From: Gemmatimonadaceae bacterium
GTDB lineage: Bacteria; Gemmatimonadota; Gemmatimonadetes; Gemmatimonadales; Gemmatimonadaceae
Length of the DNA stretch: 64,000 bases
Direction: 5' to 3'
Assembly: GCA_019752115.1 (NCBI GenBank)
Contig: JAIEMN010000009.1
Location: 36,776-100,775 of the forward strand
Shown here one piece after another: positions 32,568-43,213 of this stretch (position 1 is its first letter; every line of letters starts with the position of its first letter). Position numbers and translations under genes: made by a program. The notes beneath the pieces were generated by a model. The model ran no database searches. It was not told the origin of the DNA and was given only the letters and a program-made list of their open reading frames with translations.

Positions 32568-33688
32568 CACCGCAGCTCCGGCGCTGGCGGTGGGCCCGGC
32601 CGAACCGGGGGTTTGATCGAGTCACGCCGGGGGGCCGCCGGTGCGGAAACCGGCGGCTTCACCACGGGCCGCACACTGTCGGCCTTCACCGGGGGACGGT
32701 TCCCCAGCCCACCGCCAATCGTATCGGCCGCGGCGAGGCTGTCCGCCGCCTGCGCGTCGAGCGCGGCGCGTCGGGCCGCGAGTTCGTCGAAGGCCGCCTT
32801 GCGGGCGAGCGAATCGCCCGCCTGCGCGACGGCGCGCGCAGCACTGTCGGCCGCAGCGACAGTGGTCCACACGCCGTTCACCCCACGCTGCGCCCGCGCG
32901 GGCAGCATGACCAGCACCGGGCCAATCGCCTCCGGCAGCACCGACGGCTTGAGCAGATAGGTGCGCGCCCACTTCTCCGGCGTGGTGATCTCCCCGAGCA
33001 CGGTCCCGATCGGAATGCCGCGTGGATACGTCGCCCCCAGCCCCGAGCTCACGACCAGGGTGCCGCTGTCGAGTTTGGCCCGGAACGGGACGCCGCGCAT
33101 CTCCAGCAGCCACCGTTCGGCGCCGCTCCCGAGATGCGGTTGCACGATGCCGAACGCATTCTGGTCCACGCTCATCGCGCTGACGCGAAAGTCGGGGTGC
33201 GCCCAGGTGATGGCGTAGCTGGTCGTCGCATCCACACTCTCGACCATCCCCACGAGCCCATCGGCGGTCACCACCGGCTGAAATGGCGCAATGCCGGTCT
33301 GCGCGCCCGCTGTCAACGCGATGGTGAACTCATCACCCCCCGGCGCGGGCAACAGCTCGGCGGGCACGAAGCCATCCTGCAGGCGCGCTGCGAGCCCCAG
33401 CAGCTTGCGCAGCGTCGCGTTCTCATCGGCAACCGCGCGCACACTGAGCGTGTCGATGGCGCCGCGACCGCGCGCCATGAGCACGGCATTGCGGGACGTG
33501 ACGGCGGCGCGGACGGTGGCCGCCTGACCTTCCAGTGTCACCAGCGGAGCGAGCACGCGCGTGCGCAACGTGCTCGCGAGCTGTTCGCGCGATCTGCGCG
33601 GGGCAATCAGGGCCAGGATTGCGAGGGCGACACACGCGACCACGAGCGCGGTGTCGAGGCGTCCCTCACCACGTGCGCGACGGGCCAC
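32567..33688 (-). CDS. mreC: Cell shape-determining protein MreC
   Basis: MreC is a bitopic periplasmic scaffold that activates PBP2-RodA. The 373-residue product has one N-terminal helix (about 12-30), a short coiled coil (about 60-95), and the two-barrel MreC domain with VVTADGLVGMV and VVSSGLGATYPRGIPIGTV. The last 90 residues are an Ala- then Pro-rich, probably disordered tail (repeated VKPP and RPGPPP), longer than in E. coli MreC. GTG start, six bases after mreB ends. Confidence 0.93.
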   Translation of the reverse strand: MARRARGEGRLDTALVVACVALAILALIAPRRSREQLASTLRTRVLAPLVTLEGQAATVRAAVTSRNAVLMARGRGAIDTLSVRAVADENATLRKLLGLAARLQDGFVPAELLPAPGGDEFTIALTAGAQTGIAPFQPVVTADGLVGMVESVDATTSYAITWAHPDFRVSAMSVDQNAFGIVQPHLGSGAERWLLEMRGVPFRAKLDSGTLVVSSGLGATYPRGIPIGTVLGEITTPEKWARTYLLKPSVLPEAIGPVLVMLPARAQRGVNGVWTTVAAADSAARAVAQAGDSLARKAAFDELAARRAALDAQAADSLAAADTIGGGLGNRPPVKADSVRPVVKPPVSAPAAPRRDSIKPPVRPGPPPAPELR

Positions 33689-33694
33689 CGCCGA

Positions 33695-34732
33695 TCACGT
33701 GGTAAGAACGGACCAGTACTTCTCCTCGTCGTCGAGGATCTTGCCGGTGCCGCGCACCACGCACGTGAGCGGATCGTCGTCCACGTGAATCGGCAACCCG
33801 GTCTCCTGCGAGAGGAGTACATCGAGCCCGCGAATGAGCGCGCCGCCACCGGTCATCACGATGCCGCGATCGACGATGTCCGACGCGAGTTCCGGCGGCG
33901 TGGTTTCGAGCGCGCGACGCACGGCGTCCACGATCTGCTGAATGGGCTCCTGCACCGCTTCGCGAATTTCGCTCGAGTGCACACGCACCGTCTTCGGAAT
34001 GCCCGAGACGAGGTCGCGCCCCTTCACTTCCATCTCGCGCTCTTCACCCACCGGATACGCCGAGCCGATCTGGATCTTGATCTGCTCCGCCGTCGGCTCA
34101 CCGATCAGCAGGTTGTAGTTCTTGCGCATGAACTGCACGATGCTGATATCGAGCTCGTCACCACCGGTGCGAATGCTCGTATCGCTCACGATGCCGCTCA
34201 GCGCGATGACGGCGATTTCGGTCGTGCCGCCGCCGATGTCGATGACCATGTTGCCCGTCGGCGATTCCACCGGCAGCCCCACGCCGATCGCCGCGGCCAT
34301 CGGCTCGGTCACCATGAAGACTTCCTTCGCCCCGGCACCGAGCGCCGAGTCGCGCACCGCGCGCTTCTCCACTTCGGTGATGCCGCTCGGCACGCACACG
34401 ATCACGCGCGGCTTCACCTTGAAGACATGCTTGTCGATGACGAGCGTGAGGAAGTAGCGCAGCATCTTTTCCGTCACGTCGAAGTCGGCGATCACGCCGT
34501 CCTTCATCGGCCGCACGGCCATGATGCCATCGGGCGTGCGCCCCAACATGCGCTTCGCCTCGAGCCCCACGCCCTTGATCTTCTTCGTCTCGCGATCGAG
34601 CGCGACGACCGAGGGCTCGTTGAGCACGATCCCCTCGCCCTTCACGTAGATCAGCGTGTTGGCGGTGCCAAGGTCAACGGCGATGGCATTCGCCGGGAAG
34701 AACGAATTCGACTTGCTGAAGGGCCAGAACAT
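33695..34732 (-). CDS. mreB: Rod shape-determining actin MreB
   Basis: MreB is the bacterial actin that guides the elongasome along the inner membrane. The 345-residue length equals the family norm. The actin phosphate loops are clear: [33 protein letters not shown] and [12 protein letters not shown]. The N-terminus MFWPFSKSN is hydrophobic, as expected for membrane contact, and supports the ATG at 34732 rather than the longer open frame. It heads the mreBCD-mrdA-rodA operon, with a promoter about 75-100 bases upstream. Confidence 0.97.
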   Translation of the reverse strand: MFWPFSKSNSFFPANAIAVDLGTANTLIYVKGEGIVLNEPSVVALDRETKKIKGVGLEAKRMLGRTPDGIMAVRPMKDGVIADFDVTEKMLRYFLTLVIDKHVFKVKPRVIVCVPSGITEVEKRAVRDSALGAGAKEVFMVTEPMAAAIGVGLPVESPTGNMVIDIGGGTTEIAVIALSGIVSDTSIRTGGDELDISIVQFMRKNYNLLIGEPTAEQIKIQIGSAYPVGEEREMEVKGRDLVSGIPKTVRVHSSEIREAVQEPIQQIVDAVRRALETTPPELASDIVDRGIVMTGGGALIRGLDVLLSQETGLPIHVDDDPLTCVVRGTGKILDDEEKYWSVLTT

Positions 34733-34805
34733 CCGGGGAGATCGGGGCGGCGGAGCCGGTACAGGGGGCGTTCGCCTGAAGAGCGCCGGCGGTGCGTGAA
34801 GCGGT

Positions 34806-34834
34806 AAGGTATCGGCGCACGCCAGAGCGGACAA
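34806..34834 (-). promoter_or_regulatory. Sigma70-like promoter of the mreB operon
   Basis: On the minus strand TTGTCC (34834-34829) and TACCTT (34811-34806) are separated by 17 bases. The same -10 hexamer occurs at truA. The predicted transcript would have a leader of about 65 bases before the mreB ATG. Confidence 0.5.
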
Positions 34835-34906
34835 GCTGTTGTGAAACCGTGACCTAGGCCACTGGAACCACCGCCCGTCCGCTCGTCAAACGGTCCCCGG
34901 GTCCGG

Positions 34907-35818
34907 CTACCGATCGGTGGTGACCGGAACCTCGCGCTGGTACCGCGGATCGTGCCGTGCGAAGTCCTCGATTCCCGCGTGCAGCCCCGTGCGCGGACGC
35001 CAGCCGAGCGCCCCGCGCGCCTCGCCGATCAGCGGCTGCGCCGACTGGCGGCGATCGGCAATCGGAAACTCCCCGGTGACCCGCACCGGCACATCGGCCC
35101 GCGCCACATGCTCCACGGTCGCGATCAGGTCGCGCGTGCGATACGGCGTCGCCCCGCCGAAGGTCATCAACCGCGTCTCGGCGCTGTACAACAGGCGGAC
35201 GACGCCATCCACGGCATCCTGCACGTGCACGGGCCAGTGGCAGGCGTCGAGCTCGGTGTCCAGCGCGACCTCCTGCTGCCCGACGGCGGCCTCCATCAAC
35301 TCGCCCACGAGCGAGAGATCGCCCGTGACGGGCATGCGCGGCCCATAGACCTCGAGCAGGCGCGCCATCCCCGCGTGCAGCCCGTGTTCGGCCACGAACC
35401 TGTTCACGATGGACTCCGCGGCCATGATGACCGGCAGATCGTCGCGACGGCGCCCGCAGACCGAGGCCAGTACAAAGCGCGCGGAGTGATCGAGCGCGAA
35501 CGACAGCGCCGCCTGCAAGCTCACCGGAACGATCGGCGCCAGGCCGCTCGGCAACGGGGCCACGTCGGCCATTTCCGTCTGCATCGGCTCGTGCACGTAG
35601 AGCACGGCCTGGAATCGGTCATCACGCGATGACCCTTTCCGGTTGGCGCACCATTGGCTGGTCAGCGCATTCAGCAGGAATCGCGCACCGGTTTCGCCAA
35701 GGGCGCCGCGCACGATCTCCCGCGCGTCGAGTTCAAAAACGGCATTGCCGTCTTCGATGAGACGCCGGGCGGCGTGGGACGGTACGAAACTGCCGACGGA
35801 CAGGACGAGCACCTTCAT
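34907..35818 (-). CDS. Atypical SDR-type (NAD-dependent epimerase-like) protein
   Basis: A 303-residue protein resembling the extended short-chain dehydrogenase/epimerase fold. Supporting pieces are an alpha/beta N-terminus (MKVLVLSVGSF), LLEVYGPRMP, a WPVHVQDAVDGVVRLL segment typical of epimerases, and a C-terminal LGWRPRTGLHAGIEDF. The usual GxxGxxG nucleotide loop is replaced (SVGSFVPSHAARR), and the Ser and YxxxK catalytic residues are not evident, so it may bind a nucleotide without catalysis. GGAGG stands about ten bases before the ATG. It is alone between mreB and the ald terminator. Confidence 0.7.
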   Translation of the reverse strand: MKVLVLSVGSFVPSHAARRLIEDGNAVFELDAREIVRGALGETGARFLLNALTSQWCANRKGSSRDDRFQAVLYVHEPMQTEMADVAPLPSGLAPIVPVSLQAALSFALDHSARFVLASVCGRRRDDLPVIMAAESIVNRFVAEHGLHAGMARLLEVYGPRMPVTGDLSLVGELMEAAVGQQEVALDTELDACHWPVHVQDAVDGVVRLLYSAETRLMTFGGATPYRTRDLIATVEHVARADVPVRVTGEFPIADRRQSAQPLIGEARGALGWRPRTGLHAGIEDFARHDPRYQREVPVTTDR

Positions 35819-35952
35819 CGACGATCGCCTCCGAGAGGATGAGCAAGCGGACCCATCCATAAGATACCAGCCTCATCTATTACGCCACAAGAATATTCAT
35901 GCGGAATTGACAACATAGGCCAGCAACGTGACGCCCCCTCTGGGAAACGAGA

Positions 35953-35984
35953 CGGCCCGGGTGCTCGCGAGAGCACCCGGGCCG
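35953..35984 (-). terminator. Intrinsic terminator after ald
   Basis: A 14-bp perfect stem (35953-35966 with 35971-35984) with a four-base loop is followed on the minus strand by a short T-rich tail (TCTCGTTTCC). It sits 43 bases past the ald stop. Confidence 0.8.
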
Positions 35985-36026
35985 CCTGGCCAATCCCCGC
36001 GGCCGCCGGTGGGGCGGCCCGGCAGG

Positions 36027-37142
36027 TCAGTTCACGAACGAGGCCGCGTCGGCCAGCGCCATGCCGAAGGCCTCGGCGACGCCCTTATACGTCACCTGAC
36101 CGGCCGACATGTTGAGCCCCTTGAGGAGCGCGCCGTTGTCCTTGAGCGCCTGCTTCCAGCCCTTGTTCGCCAGTTGCAGCGCGTACGGCAGCGTGGCATT
36201 GGTGAGCGCGAGCGTGGACGTGCGCGGCACGGCGCCCGGCATGTTGGCCACGCCGTAGTGGATGATGCCATCCACGACGTACGTCGGGTTCTCGTGCGTC
36301 GTCGGCTTGATGGTTTCCACACAGCCGCCCTGATCGACGGCCACGTCCACGATCACCGCGCCCGGACGCATACGCGCGAGATCCGCGCGACGCACGAGCT
36401 TGGGTGCCTTCGCGCCCGGAATCAGCACGCCACCGATCACGAGATCGGCCGTGGTGATCTGCTCGAGAATGTTGTGCCGGTTCGAGTGAATCAGCTGCAC
36501 GTTCGCCGGCATCACGTCCGAGAGATAGCGCAGACGCTCGAGCGAGAGATCGAGCACCACGACCTTGGCCCCGAGACCCGCCGCCATCTTGGCCGCGTTG
36601 ACGCCCACGATGCCGCCGCCGAGAATGACCACCTTGGCCGGCGCCACGCCCGGCACGCCGCTCAGCAGCACGCCGCGCCCGCCATAGAGCTTCTCGAGGT
36701 ACTTCGCGCCTTCCTGCACCGCCATGCGGCCGGCGACTTCCGACATCGGGATGAGCAGCGGCAGATCGCGATTCGGCATCTCGACCGTCTCATAGGCGAT
36801 GCACGTCGCGCCGCTCTTCAGGTGCGCATGCGTGAGCGCTTCGTCGGCCGCGAAGTGGAAGTAGGTGAAGAGCGTGAGGTCCGGGCGCAGGAACTGCCAC
36901 TCGGCCTGGATCGGCTCCTTCACCTTCATCAGCAATTCGGCCTTGCCCCACGCGGTCGCCGCGTCGGGCACGATCTGGGCACCAACCGCGACGTAGTCGG
37001 CGTCTTCGAACCCGCTGCCAATCCCGGCGCCGGTCTCGATGAACACCTCATGGCCTGCGGACACGAGCGCTTCTGCCCCGGCCGGGACGAGCGCGACGCG
37101 ATTTTCGTTCGTCTTGATCTCTTTGGGTACGCCGATGCGCAT
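36027..37142 (-). CDS. ald: Alanine dehydrogenase
   Basis: Ald reversibly deaminates L-alanine to pyruvate with NAD. The 371-residue length is normal. It starts MRIGVPKEIKTNENRVAL. The substrate residues lie in VKEPIQAEW and FTYFHFAAD; the NAD loop is VVILGGGIVGVNAAKMA. HYGVANMPGAVPRTST is a family hallmark. It follows the M16 peptidase gene by 26 bases and ends in a strong terminator, making it the last gene of the rpsO-pnp-peptidase-ald run. Confidence 0.96.
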   Translation of the reverse strand: MRIGVPKEIKTNENRVALVPAGAEALVSAGHEVFIETGAGIGSGFEDADYVAVGAQIVPDAATAWGKAELLMKVKEPIQAEWQFLRPDLTLFTYFHFAADEALTHAHLKSGATCIAYETVEMPNRDLPLLIPMSEVAGRMAVQEGAKYLEKLYGGRGVLLSGVPGVAPAKVVILGGGIVGVNAAKMAAGLGAKVVVLDLSLERLRYLSDVMPANVQLIHSNRHNILEQITTADLVIGGVLIPGAKAPKLVRRADLARMRPGAVIVDVAVDQGGCVETIKPTTHENPTYVVDGIIHYGVANMPGAVPRTSTLALTNATLPYALQLANKGWKQALKDNGALLKGLNMSAGQVTYKGVAEAFGMALADAASFVN

Positions 37143-37168
37143 GGTGGGATCTCTGGGGAGGTTGGGCG

Positions 37169-38407
37169 TCAGCGTACGGCCTTGGGGCCGAGACTGACGA
37201 GTATCTGTCGATCGGGATCGAAGAAGTCGCGCGCAATCTCGCGCACCTGCTCCTCGGTAATGGCATCGACGAGCGCCATCAGCTCGTCGATGCCACGGTA
37301 CGGCTCTCCATACAGGGCGGTCGCCGCCGCCCGGTACATCCGCGACGAGACCCCCTCCATGGACAATACCAGCTGTCCACGAAGTTGGCGCTTCCCGGCG
37401 GCCAGCTCCTCGGGGGAGAGACCATGCTGGGATACGTCGCGCAGCACCTCGCGCACCGCGTCGAGGGCTTCCTGGGCCGATTCCGGGGCGCTGGCGAGGT
37501 ACACGCCGCGGGTGCCGGTGTCGGCGAAGGCACTGCTGAAGGTGTGCACGCTGTAGGCGAGCCCGAGCTCCTCCCGGACACGCTGAAACAGCCGGGAGCT
37601 CATCCCCCCGCCAATCAGCATGTCGAGGAGGGCAAAGGCGTAGCGCCGCGGATCGCCGTGCGCGATCCCCTGCCCGCCCAGCACCACATGCGTCTGGGCG
37701 ATGTCCTTGCGCTTCACATGCTCGGCATGGGCGCCCGCCGCTTCGGCCGGATCGAGCGCGAACGGCGTCATGTCCCCCTTGGGGACCGCCATCCATCCGG
37801 CCTTGTCGAGCACATCGAGCAGCTGCTCGTGGTCCACACGTCCGGAGGCGGCGACGACCACGCGCCCTGGGTGATAGGCCCGGGCATGCAGCGCCTGCAG
37901 GTGCGGGATGTCGAGCGCCTTCACGGTCTCGCGCGTGCCGAGGATCGCGAAGCCGTGGGGATGATCGCCCCACACCGCACGATTGTGCACGTCGAAGATG
38001 ATGTCGTCGGGCGTATCCTCGACCATGCTGATCTCTTCGAGGATCACCTTGCGCTCGAGCGCGAGGTCCTCGGGACGCAGCAGCGGCGCGAAGATCAGCT
38101 CCCCGATCACGTGCGCGGCTTCGCCGAGATGCTCATCGAGCACGCGCGCCTGATACGAGGTGTGCTCGCGCTCCGTATAGGCGTCGAGGGAGCCACCGAG
38201 CGTCTCCAGCGACAGCGCGATCTGCTGCGCCGTGCGCGAGCGCGTCCCCTTGAACACCATGTGCTCAAGAAGATGCGACACGCCCATCTCGCTGGCCTGT
38301 TCGTGCAGCGTAGCCGCACGCACCCACGCACCGAAAGCAACCGACCGCGCTCCCGGAACAGCTTCCGAGAGCACGGTCAGTCCATTCGGGAGATCCGTGC
38401 GGTGCAA
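37169..38407 (-). CDS. M16-family zinc peptidase (processing-peptidase-like)
   Basis: A pitrilysin-type metallopeptidase of about 412 residues, similar to mitochondrial processing peptidase and the peptidase commonly found after pnp. The inverted zinc motif HLLEH (HxxEH) is present, with a downstream acidic stretch (ERKVILEEISMVEDTPDD) holding the third ligand. GLAYSVHTF and the second M16 lobe follow. The start is uncertain: the frame is open to a GTG at 38521, inside the 3' end of pnp. I place it at the TTG at 38407, where family similarity (HRTDLPNGLTVL) begins; GTGs at 38452 and 38461 are alternatives. Confidence 0.88.
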   Translation of the reverse strand: MHRTDLPNGLTVLSEAVPGARSVAFGAWVRAATLHEQASEMGVSHLLEHMVFKGTRSRTAQQIALSLETLGGSLDAYTEREHTSYQARVLDEHLGEAAHVIGELIFAPLLRPEDLALERKVILEEISMVEDTPDDIIFDVHNRAVWGDHPHGFAILGTRETVKALDIPHLQALHARAYHPGRVVVAASGRVDHEQLLDVLDKAGWMAVPKGDMTPFALDPAEAAGAHAEHVKRKDIAQTHVVLGGQGIAHGDPRRYAFALLDMLIGGGMSSRLFQRVREELGLAYSVHTFSSAFADTGTRGVYLASAPESAQEALDAVREVLRDVSQHGLSPEELAAGKRQLRGQLVLSMEGVSSRMYRAAATALYGEPYRGIDELMALVDAITEEQVREIARDFFDPDRQILVSLGPKAVR

Positions 38408-38432
38408 CGAGGGCGCGACGGCGCCCGAAGCG

Positions 38433-40637
<2,205 letters not shown>

Positions 40638-40665
40638 CTGCTGTTAAGCCTCATGAGAACGCAAA

Positions 40666-40697
40666 TCGCGCGGGAGGCAAGAGGTGCCCCCGCGCGA
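40666..40697 (-). terminator. Hairpin between rpsO and pnp
   Basis: A 9-bp stem (40666-40674 with 40689-40697) and 14-base loop lie 20 bases past the rpsO stop; TTTGC follows on the minus strand. It can act as a partial terminator or RNase processing site, as at rpsO-pnp in other bacteria. Confidence 0.6.
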
Positions 40698-40716
40698 CGA
40701 CGTGACGATTGCCCGC

Positions 40717-40977
40717 TTAGTAGCGGATTCCAAGGTCCTGGATGAGCGTGCGGTACTGCTGCACGTCCGTACGCTTCAGATAGTCGAGCAGCCGGCGGCG
40801 CTTGCCGATCATCATGCGGAGGCCGCGGCGACCATGATGGTCCTTCGCGTGCGTACGGAAATGACCCGTCAGGTAGTTGATCCGTTCCGTGAGGATCGCG
40901 ATCTGCACGCGGGTCGAGCCGGTGTCCCCTTCGTGGGCCCGGTACTTGTCGATCGTGGAAGCCTTGTCGAACGCCAT
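40717..40977 (-). CDS. rpsO: Ribosomal protein S15
   Basis: S15 binds 16S rRNA helices early in 30S assembly. The 86-residue product carries the family stretch [20 protein letters not shown] and [21 protein letters not shown] in adjoining pieces. The ATG at 40977 gives the normal length; the open frame runs 13 codons further. A clear promoter lies upstream, and a hairpin and pnp lie downstream. Confidence 0.97.
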   Translation of the reverse strand: MAFDKASTIDKYRAHEGDTGSTRVQIAILTERINYLTGHFRTHAKDHHGRRGLRMMIGKRRRLLDYLKRTDVQQYRTLIQDLGIRY

Positions 40978-41062
40978 CGTCGTAGTATTCTCAGCCGTCT
41001 TCAGCGCGTTGTGCACAGCGGTTGTGCTGAACGGTCATGCGCGCAATTGTAGGTAGCACGGT

Positions 41063-41091
41063 AACTTATCCCAGCCGAACGACGCTGTAAA
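41063..41091 (-). promoter_or_regulatory. Sigma70-like promoter of rpsO-pnp
   Basis: TTTACA (minus, 41091-41086) and TAAGTT (41068-41063) are 17 bases apart. The predicted leader to the rpsO ATG is about 80 bases, long enough for S15 autoregulation, though no known S15 site was recognised. Confidence 0.6.
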
Positions 41092-41150
41092 GGACCCCCG
41101 GCTCCCGGTTCGCCCCGGACCGGCCATCCCTCGCCCCCTATCCGCCGCGC

Positions 41151-42758
41151 GTGCCCGATCGCTACCTGGGACGAACCATCGGAAAGTACCGGGTCACCCG
41201 CCTGCTCGGCGCGGGGGCGTATTCGTGGGTCTATGAGGCCGTCGATCAGGATCTGGAGATCCCGGTCGCCCTGAAAGTCCTCCGGCCGGAGTTCGCCGGA
41301 CAGGACGCCGCCGAGATCCGCTTCAAGCGCGAAGCCGCCACCGCGGCCCGGCTGCGCCACCCGAACATCGTGACCGTCCGCGACGTCGGCCAGGTGGATG
41401 GGGCCGCCTTCGTGGCGATGGACCTCCATCCCCTCACGCTCGGCCGGCGCCTGTCGCTCATGGGGCGGCTCCCGGAAACGGAGGTGGTGCGCCTCGGTCT
41501 CGGGATCGCCGCCGCGCTCGCCACGGCGCACGCGAGCGGAGTGATCCATCGCGACATCAAGCCCGACAACATCCTCCTCGATGCCGACGGCGAAGCGGTC
41601 GTCGCGGACTTCGGCCTCGCGCGGGCCCTCGCCGGTGCGTCCAGCATCAGTGCCACCAATCAGGTGCTCGGGACCCCGCAGTATTTCAGCCCGGAGCAGG
41701 CCCGCGGCCTCGAGCTCGACGGGCGGAGTGATCTCTACGCCCTGGGCGTCACGCTCTTCCGGGCGGCCACGGGTAAGCTGCCGTTCGATGGCGAGGACTG
41801 GTACGCCGTCGCCCGTCAGCACATCGAGGTCCCCGCCCCGTCGCCGCGATCGGTTGTCCCCGAGCTCACCCCCGAGTTCGACGCGCTCGTGCTGCGGCTG
41901 CTCGCCAAGGAGCCCGGCGATCGGTTCGCCAACGCCGTGCAGGCGGTGGACGCGCTCGCGGCGTTGCCCACGGCGCCGGAGCGCAGTGTGAACCTGCCCC
42001 GGCTCGCGTCGCACACCATCGAAGCGTTCCGACTCCCCGGCAAGCGGCGCACGAGCTGGGCCGCGGCGCTGGTGCTCGTGCTGCTCCTCGGCCTCGTCGG
42101 TTGGCTGCTCACCCGCGGGGGCGTGGGGCTCCCGGTCATCGGCCAACGGGTGGATAGCGCCATGGCGGATACCGCGGCGCCGCAACCGGTGGCGGTGACG
42201 CCGATCGACTCGACGCAAACCATCGATTCCGCCCGTGCGGCGGCGGCGCGCCCGACCCTGCCGGCCGGGACTCGCCCCCCGCGGGTGACGCCCAAGCAGG
42301 TGACGCTCGAGCTCAGCGCCTCCGACAGCGCGGAGCTCTACCTCAACAATCGGCAGGTGGGCACCGGCCGATTTGCCGGCGATGTCGATCTCAGCGATCG
42401 CCTCGAGCTGCACGCCGTGGTGGCCGACGCGCCGACCAGTTGCCGTACGGCACGCCGCGATACGGTGCTGAGCGGGCTCAAGGCTGGCGAGCACGTGGCC
42501 ATCACGTTCGCCGTCCGCGGCTGCGTGCCGGTGCGCTACAACGTGCAGCCGCGTGATGCCCGCGTGCTCTTTCAGTCGCTCGATGGTGGCCCGAACATCG
42601 AAACGCGCGCCGATAGTGCGATCTCGGTGCTCGTGCCGATCGGACGCTACGTCCTGCGCGCGACCGCGCCGCGCTGCATTGCGTTCAGTGACACCATTGT
42701 GGTGCAGCGTGGCGGCAGCGCCGACGCCAAGCCGCTCAAGATGTTCTGTCCGCAGTAG
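41151..42758 (+). CDS. Transmembrane Ser/Thr protein kinase (Hanks type)
   Basis: A 535-residue membrane kinase. The cytoplasmic catalytic domain (about 12-275) is complete: Gly-rich loop LLGAGAYSWVYEA, Lys42 in VALKV, HRDIKPDN (Asp135), DFGLA (Asp153), and GTPQYFSPEQ in the activation segment. One membrane helix follows at about 301-320. The extracytoplasmic part has a Thr/Pro-rich linker and two regions resembling PEGA-type beta domains (SAELYLNNRQVGTGRF and RYVLRATAPRC), with four cysteines between about 425 and 534. GTG start. It is alone, divergent from rpsO and convergent with the lipoprotein gene; the ligand and targets are unknown. Confidence 0.92.
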   Translation: MPDRYLGRTIGKYRVTRLLGAGAYSWVYEAVDQDLEIPVALKVLRPEFAGQDAAEIRFKREAATAARLRHPNIVTVRDVGQVDGAAFVAMDLHPLTLGRRLSLMGRLPETEVVRLGLGIAAALATAHASGVIHRDIKPDNILLDADGEAVVADFGLARALAGASSISATNQVLGTPQYFSPEQARGLELDGRSDLYALGVTLFRAATGKLPFDGEDWYAVARQHIEVPAPSPRSVVPELTPEFDALVLRLLAKEPGDRFANAVQAVDALAALPTAPERSVNLPRLASHTIEAFRLPGKRRTSWAAALVLVLLLGLVGWLLTRGGVGLPVIGQRVDSAMADTAAPQPVAVTPIDSTQTIDSARAAAARPTLPAGTRPPRVTPKQVTLELSASDSAELYLNNRQVGTGRFAGDVDLSDRLELHAVVADAPTSCRTARRDTVLSGLKAGEHVAITFAVRGCVPVRYNVQPRDARVLFQSLDGGPNIETRADSAISVLVPIGRYVLRATAPRCIAFSDTIVVQRGGSADAKPLKMFCPQ

Positions 42759-42768
42759 GCGGAGTGAC

Positions 42769-43209
42769 TCAGCGCGTCAGCGCCGCGGCACCCGCACCAA
42801 CCGCAGCGCCCACCCCCGCGCCCGACCAGAACTCGCGGCGGCGCCACCACGGCGCGTCGGGATGCAACACCAGCAGCACGTGCGTCGGCTTGAGCCCGCT
42901 CACCTGCGAGGTGACGAGGCCCACCGCACGGACACTGTCGCGCATCACGATGCGCAGCTGCGCAATGATCGCGTCGCGCTGCAGGGGATCCACGGCGTAC
43001 GCGATCGCTCCGCGCCGGACCCAGCGCGCCTCGCGCGTGCGGAAGATCGCCGTGGAATCGGTCACGCTGTCGATCTCGAATCGCGGGGCATCGCGGGGAA
43101 TGCGCGGCAGCGGCGAGGCGGCCACCCGCGACGTGGGCGCGCGGTGACAGCCGGCCGCCATCGCGGCCACCACGAGCGCCACCAACGCGCGGCGTCGCTC
43201 CCGCCTCAC
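42769..43209 (-). CDS. Small putative lipoprotein, function unknown
   Basis: A 146-residue product. The N-terminus is a lipoprotein signal: basic RRERRR, hydrophobic ALVALVVAAM, and lipobox AAGC. The body (about 35-125) has no family I recognise. The C-terminus (FWSGAGVGAAVGAGAAAL) is a Gly/Ala-rich hydrophobic stretch that could insert in a membrane. GTG start, four bases after the rseP stop, so it is probably co-transcribed with rseP and dxr. Confidence 0.75.
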   Translation of the reverse strand: MRRERRRALVALVVAAMAAGCHRAPTSRVAASPLPRIPRDAPRFEIDSVTDSTAIFRTREARWVRRGAIAYAVDPLQRDAIIAQLRIVMRDSVRAVGLVTSQVSGLKPTHVLLVLHPDAPWWRRREFWSGAGVGAAVGAGAAALTR

Positions 43210-43213
43210 GGCA

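Noticed and set aside
29916..32960. A 1014-codon plus-strand open frame
   Set aside because: It lies opposite rodA, mrdA, mreD and mreC, all clear families. Its sequence is a low-complexity His/Arg-rich shadow.
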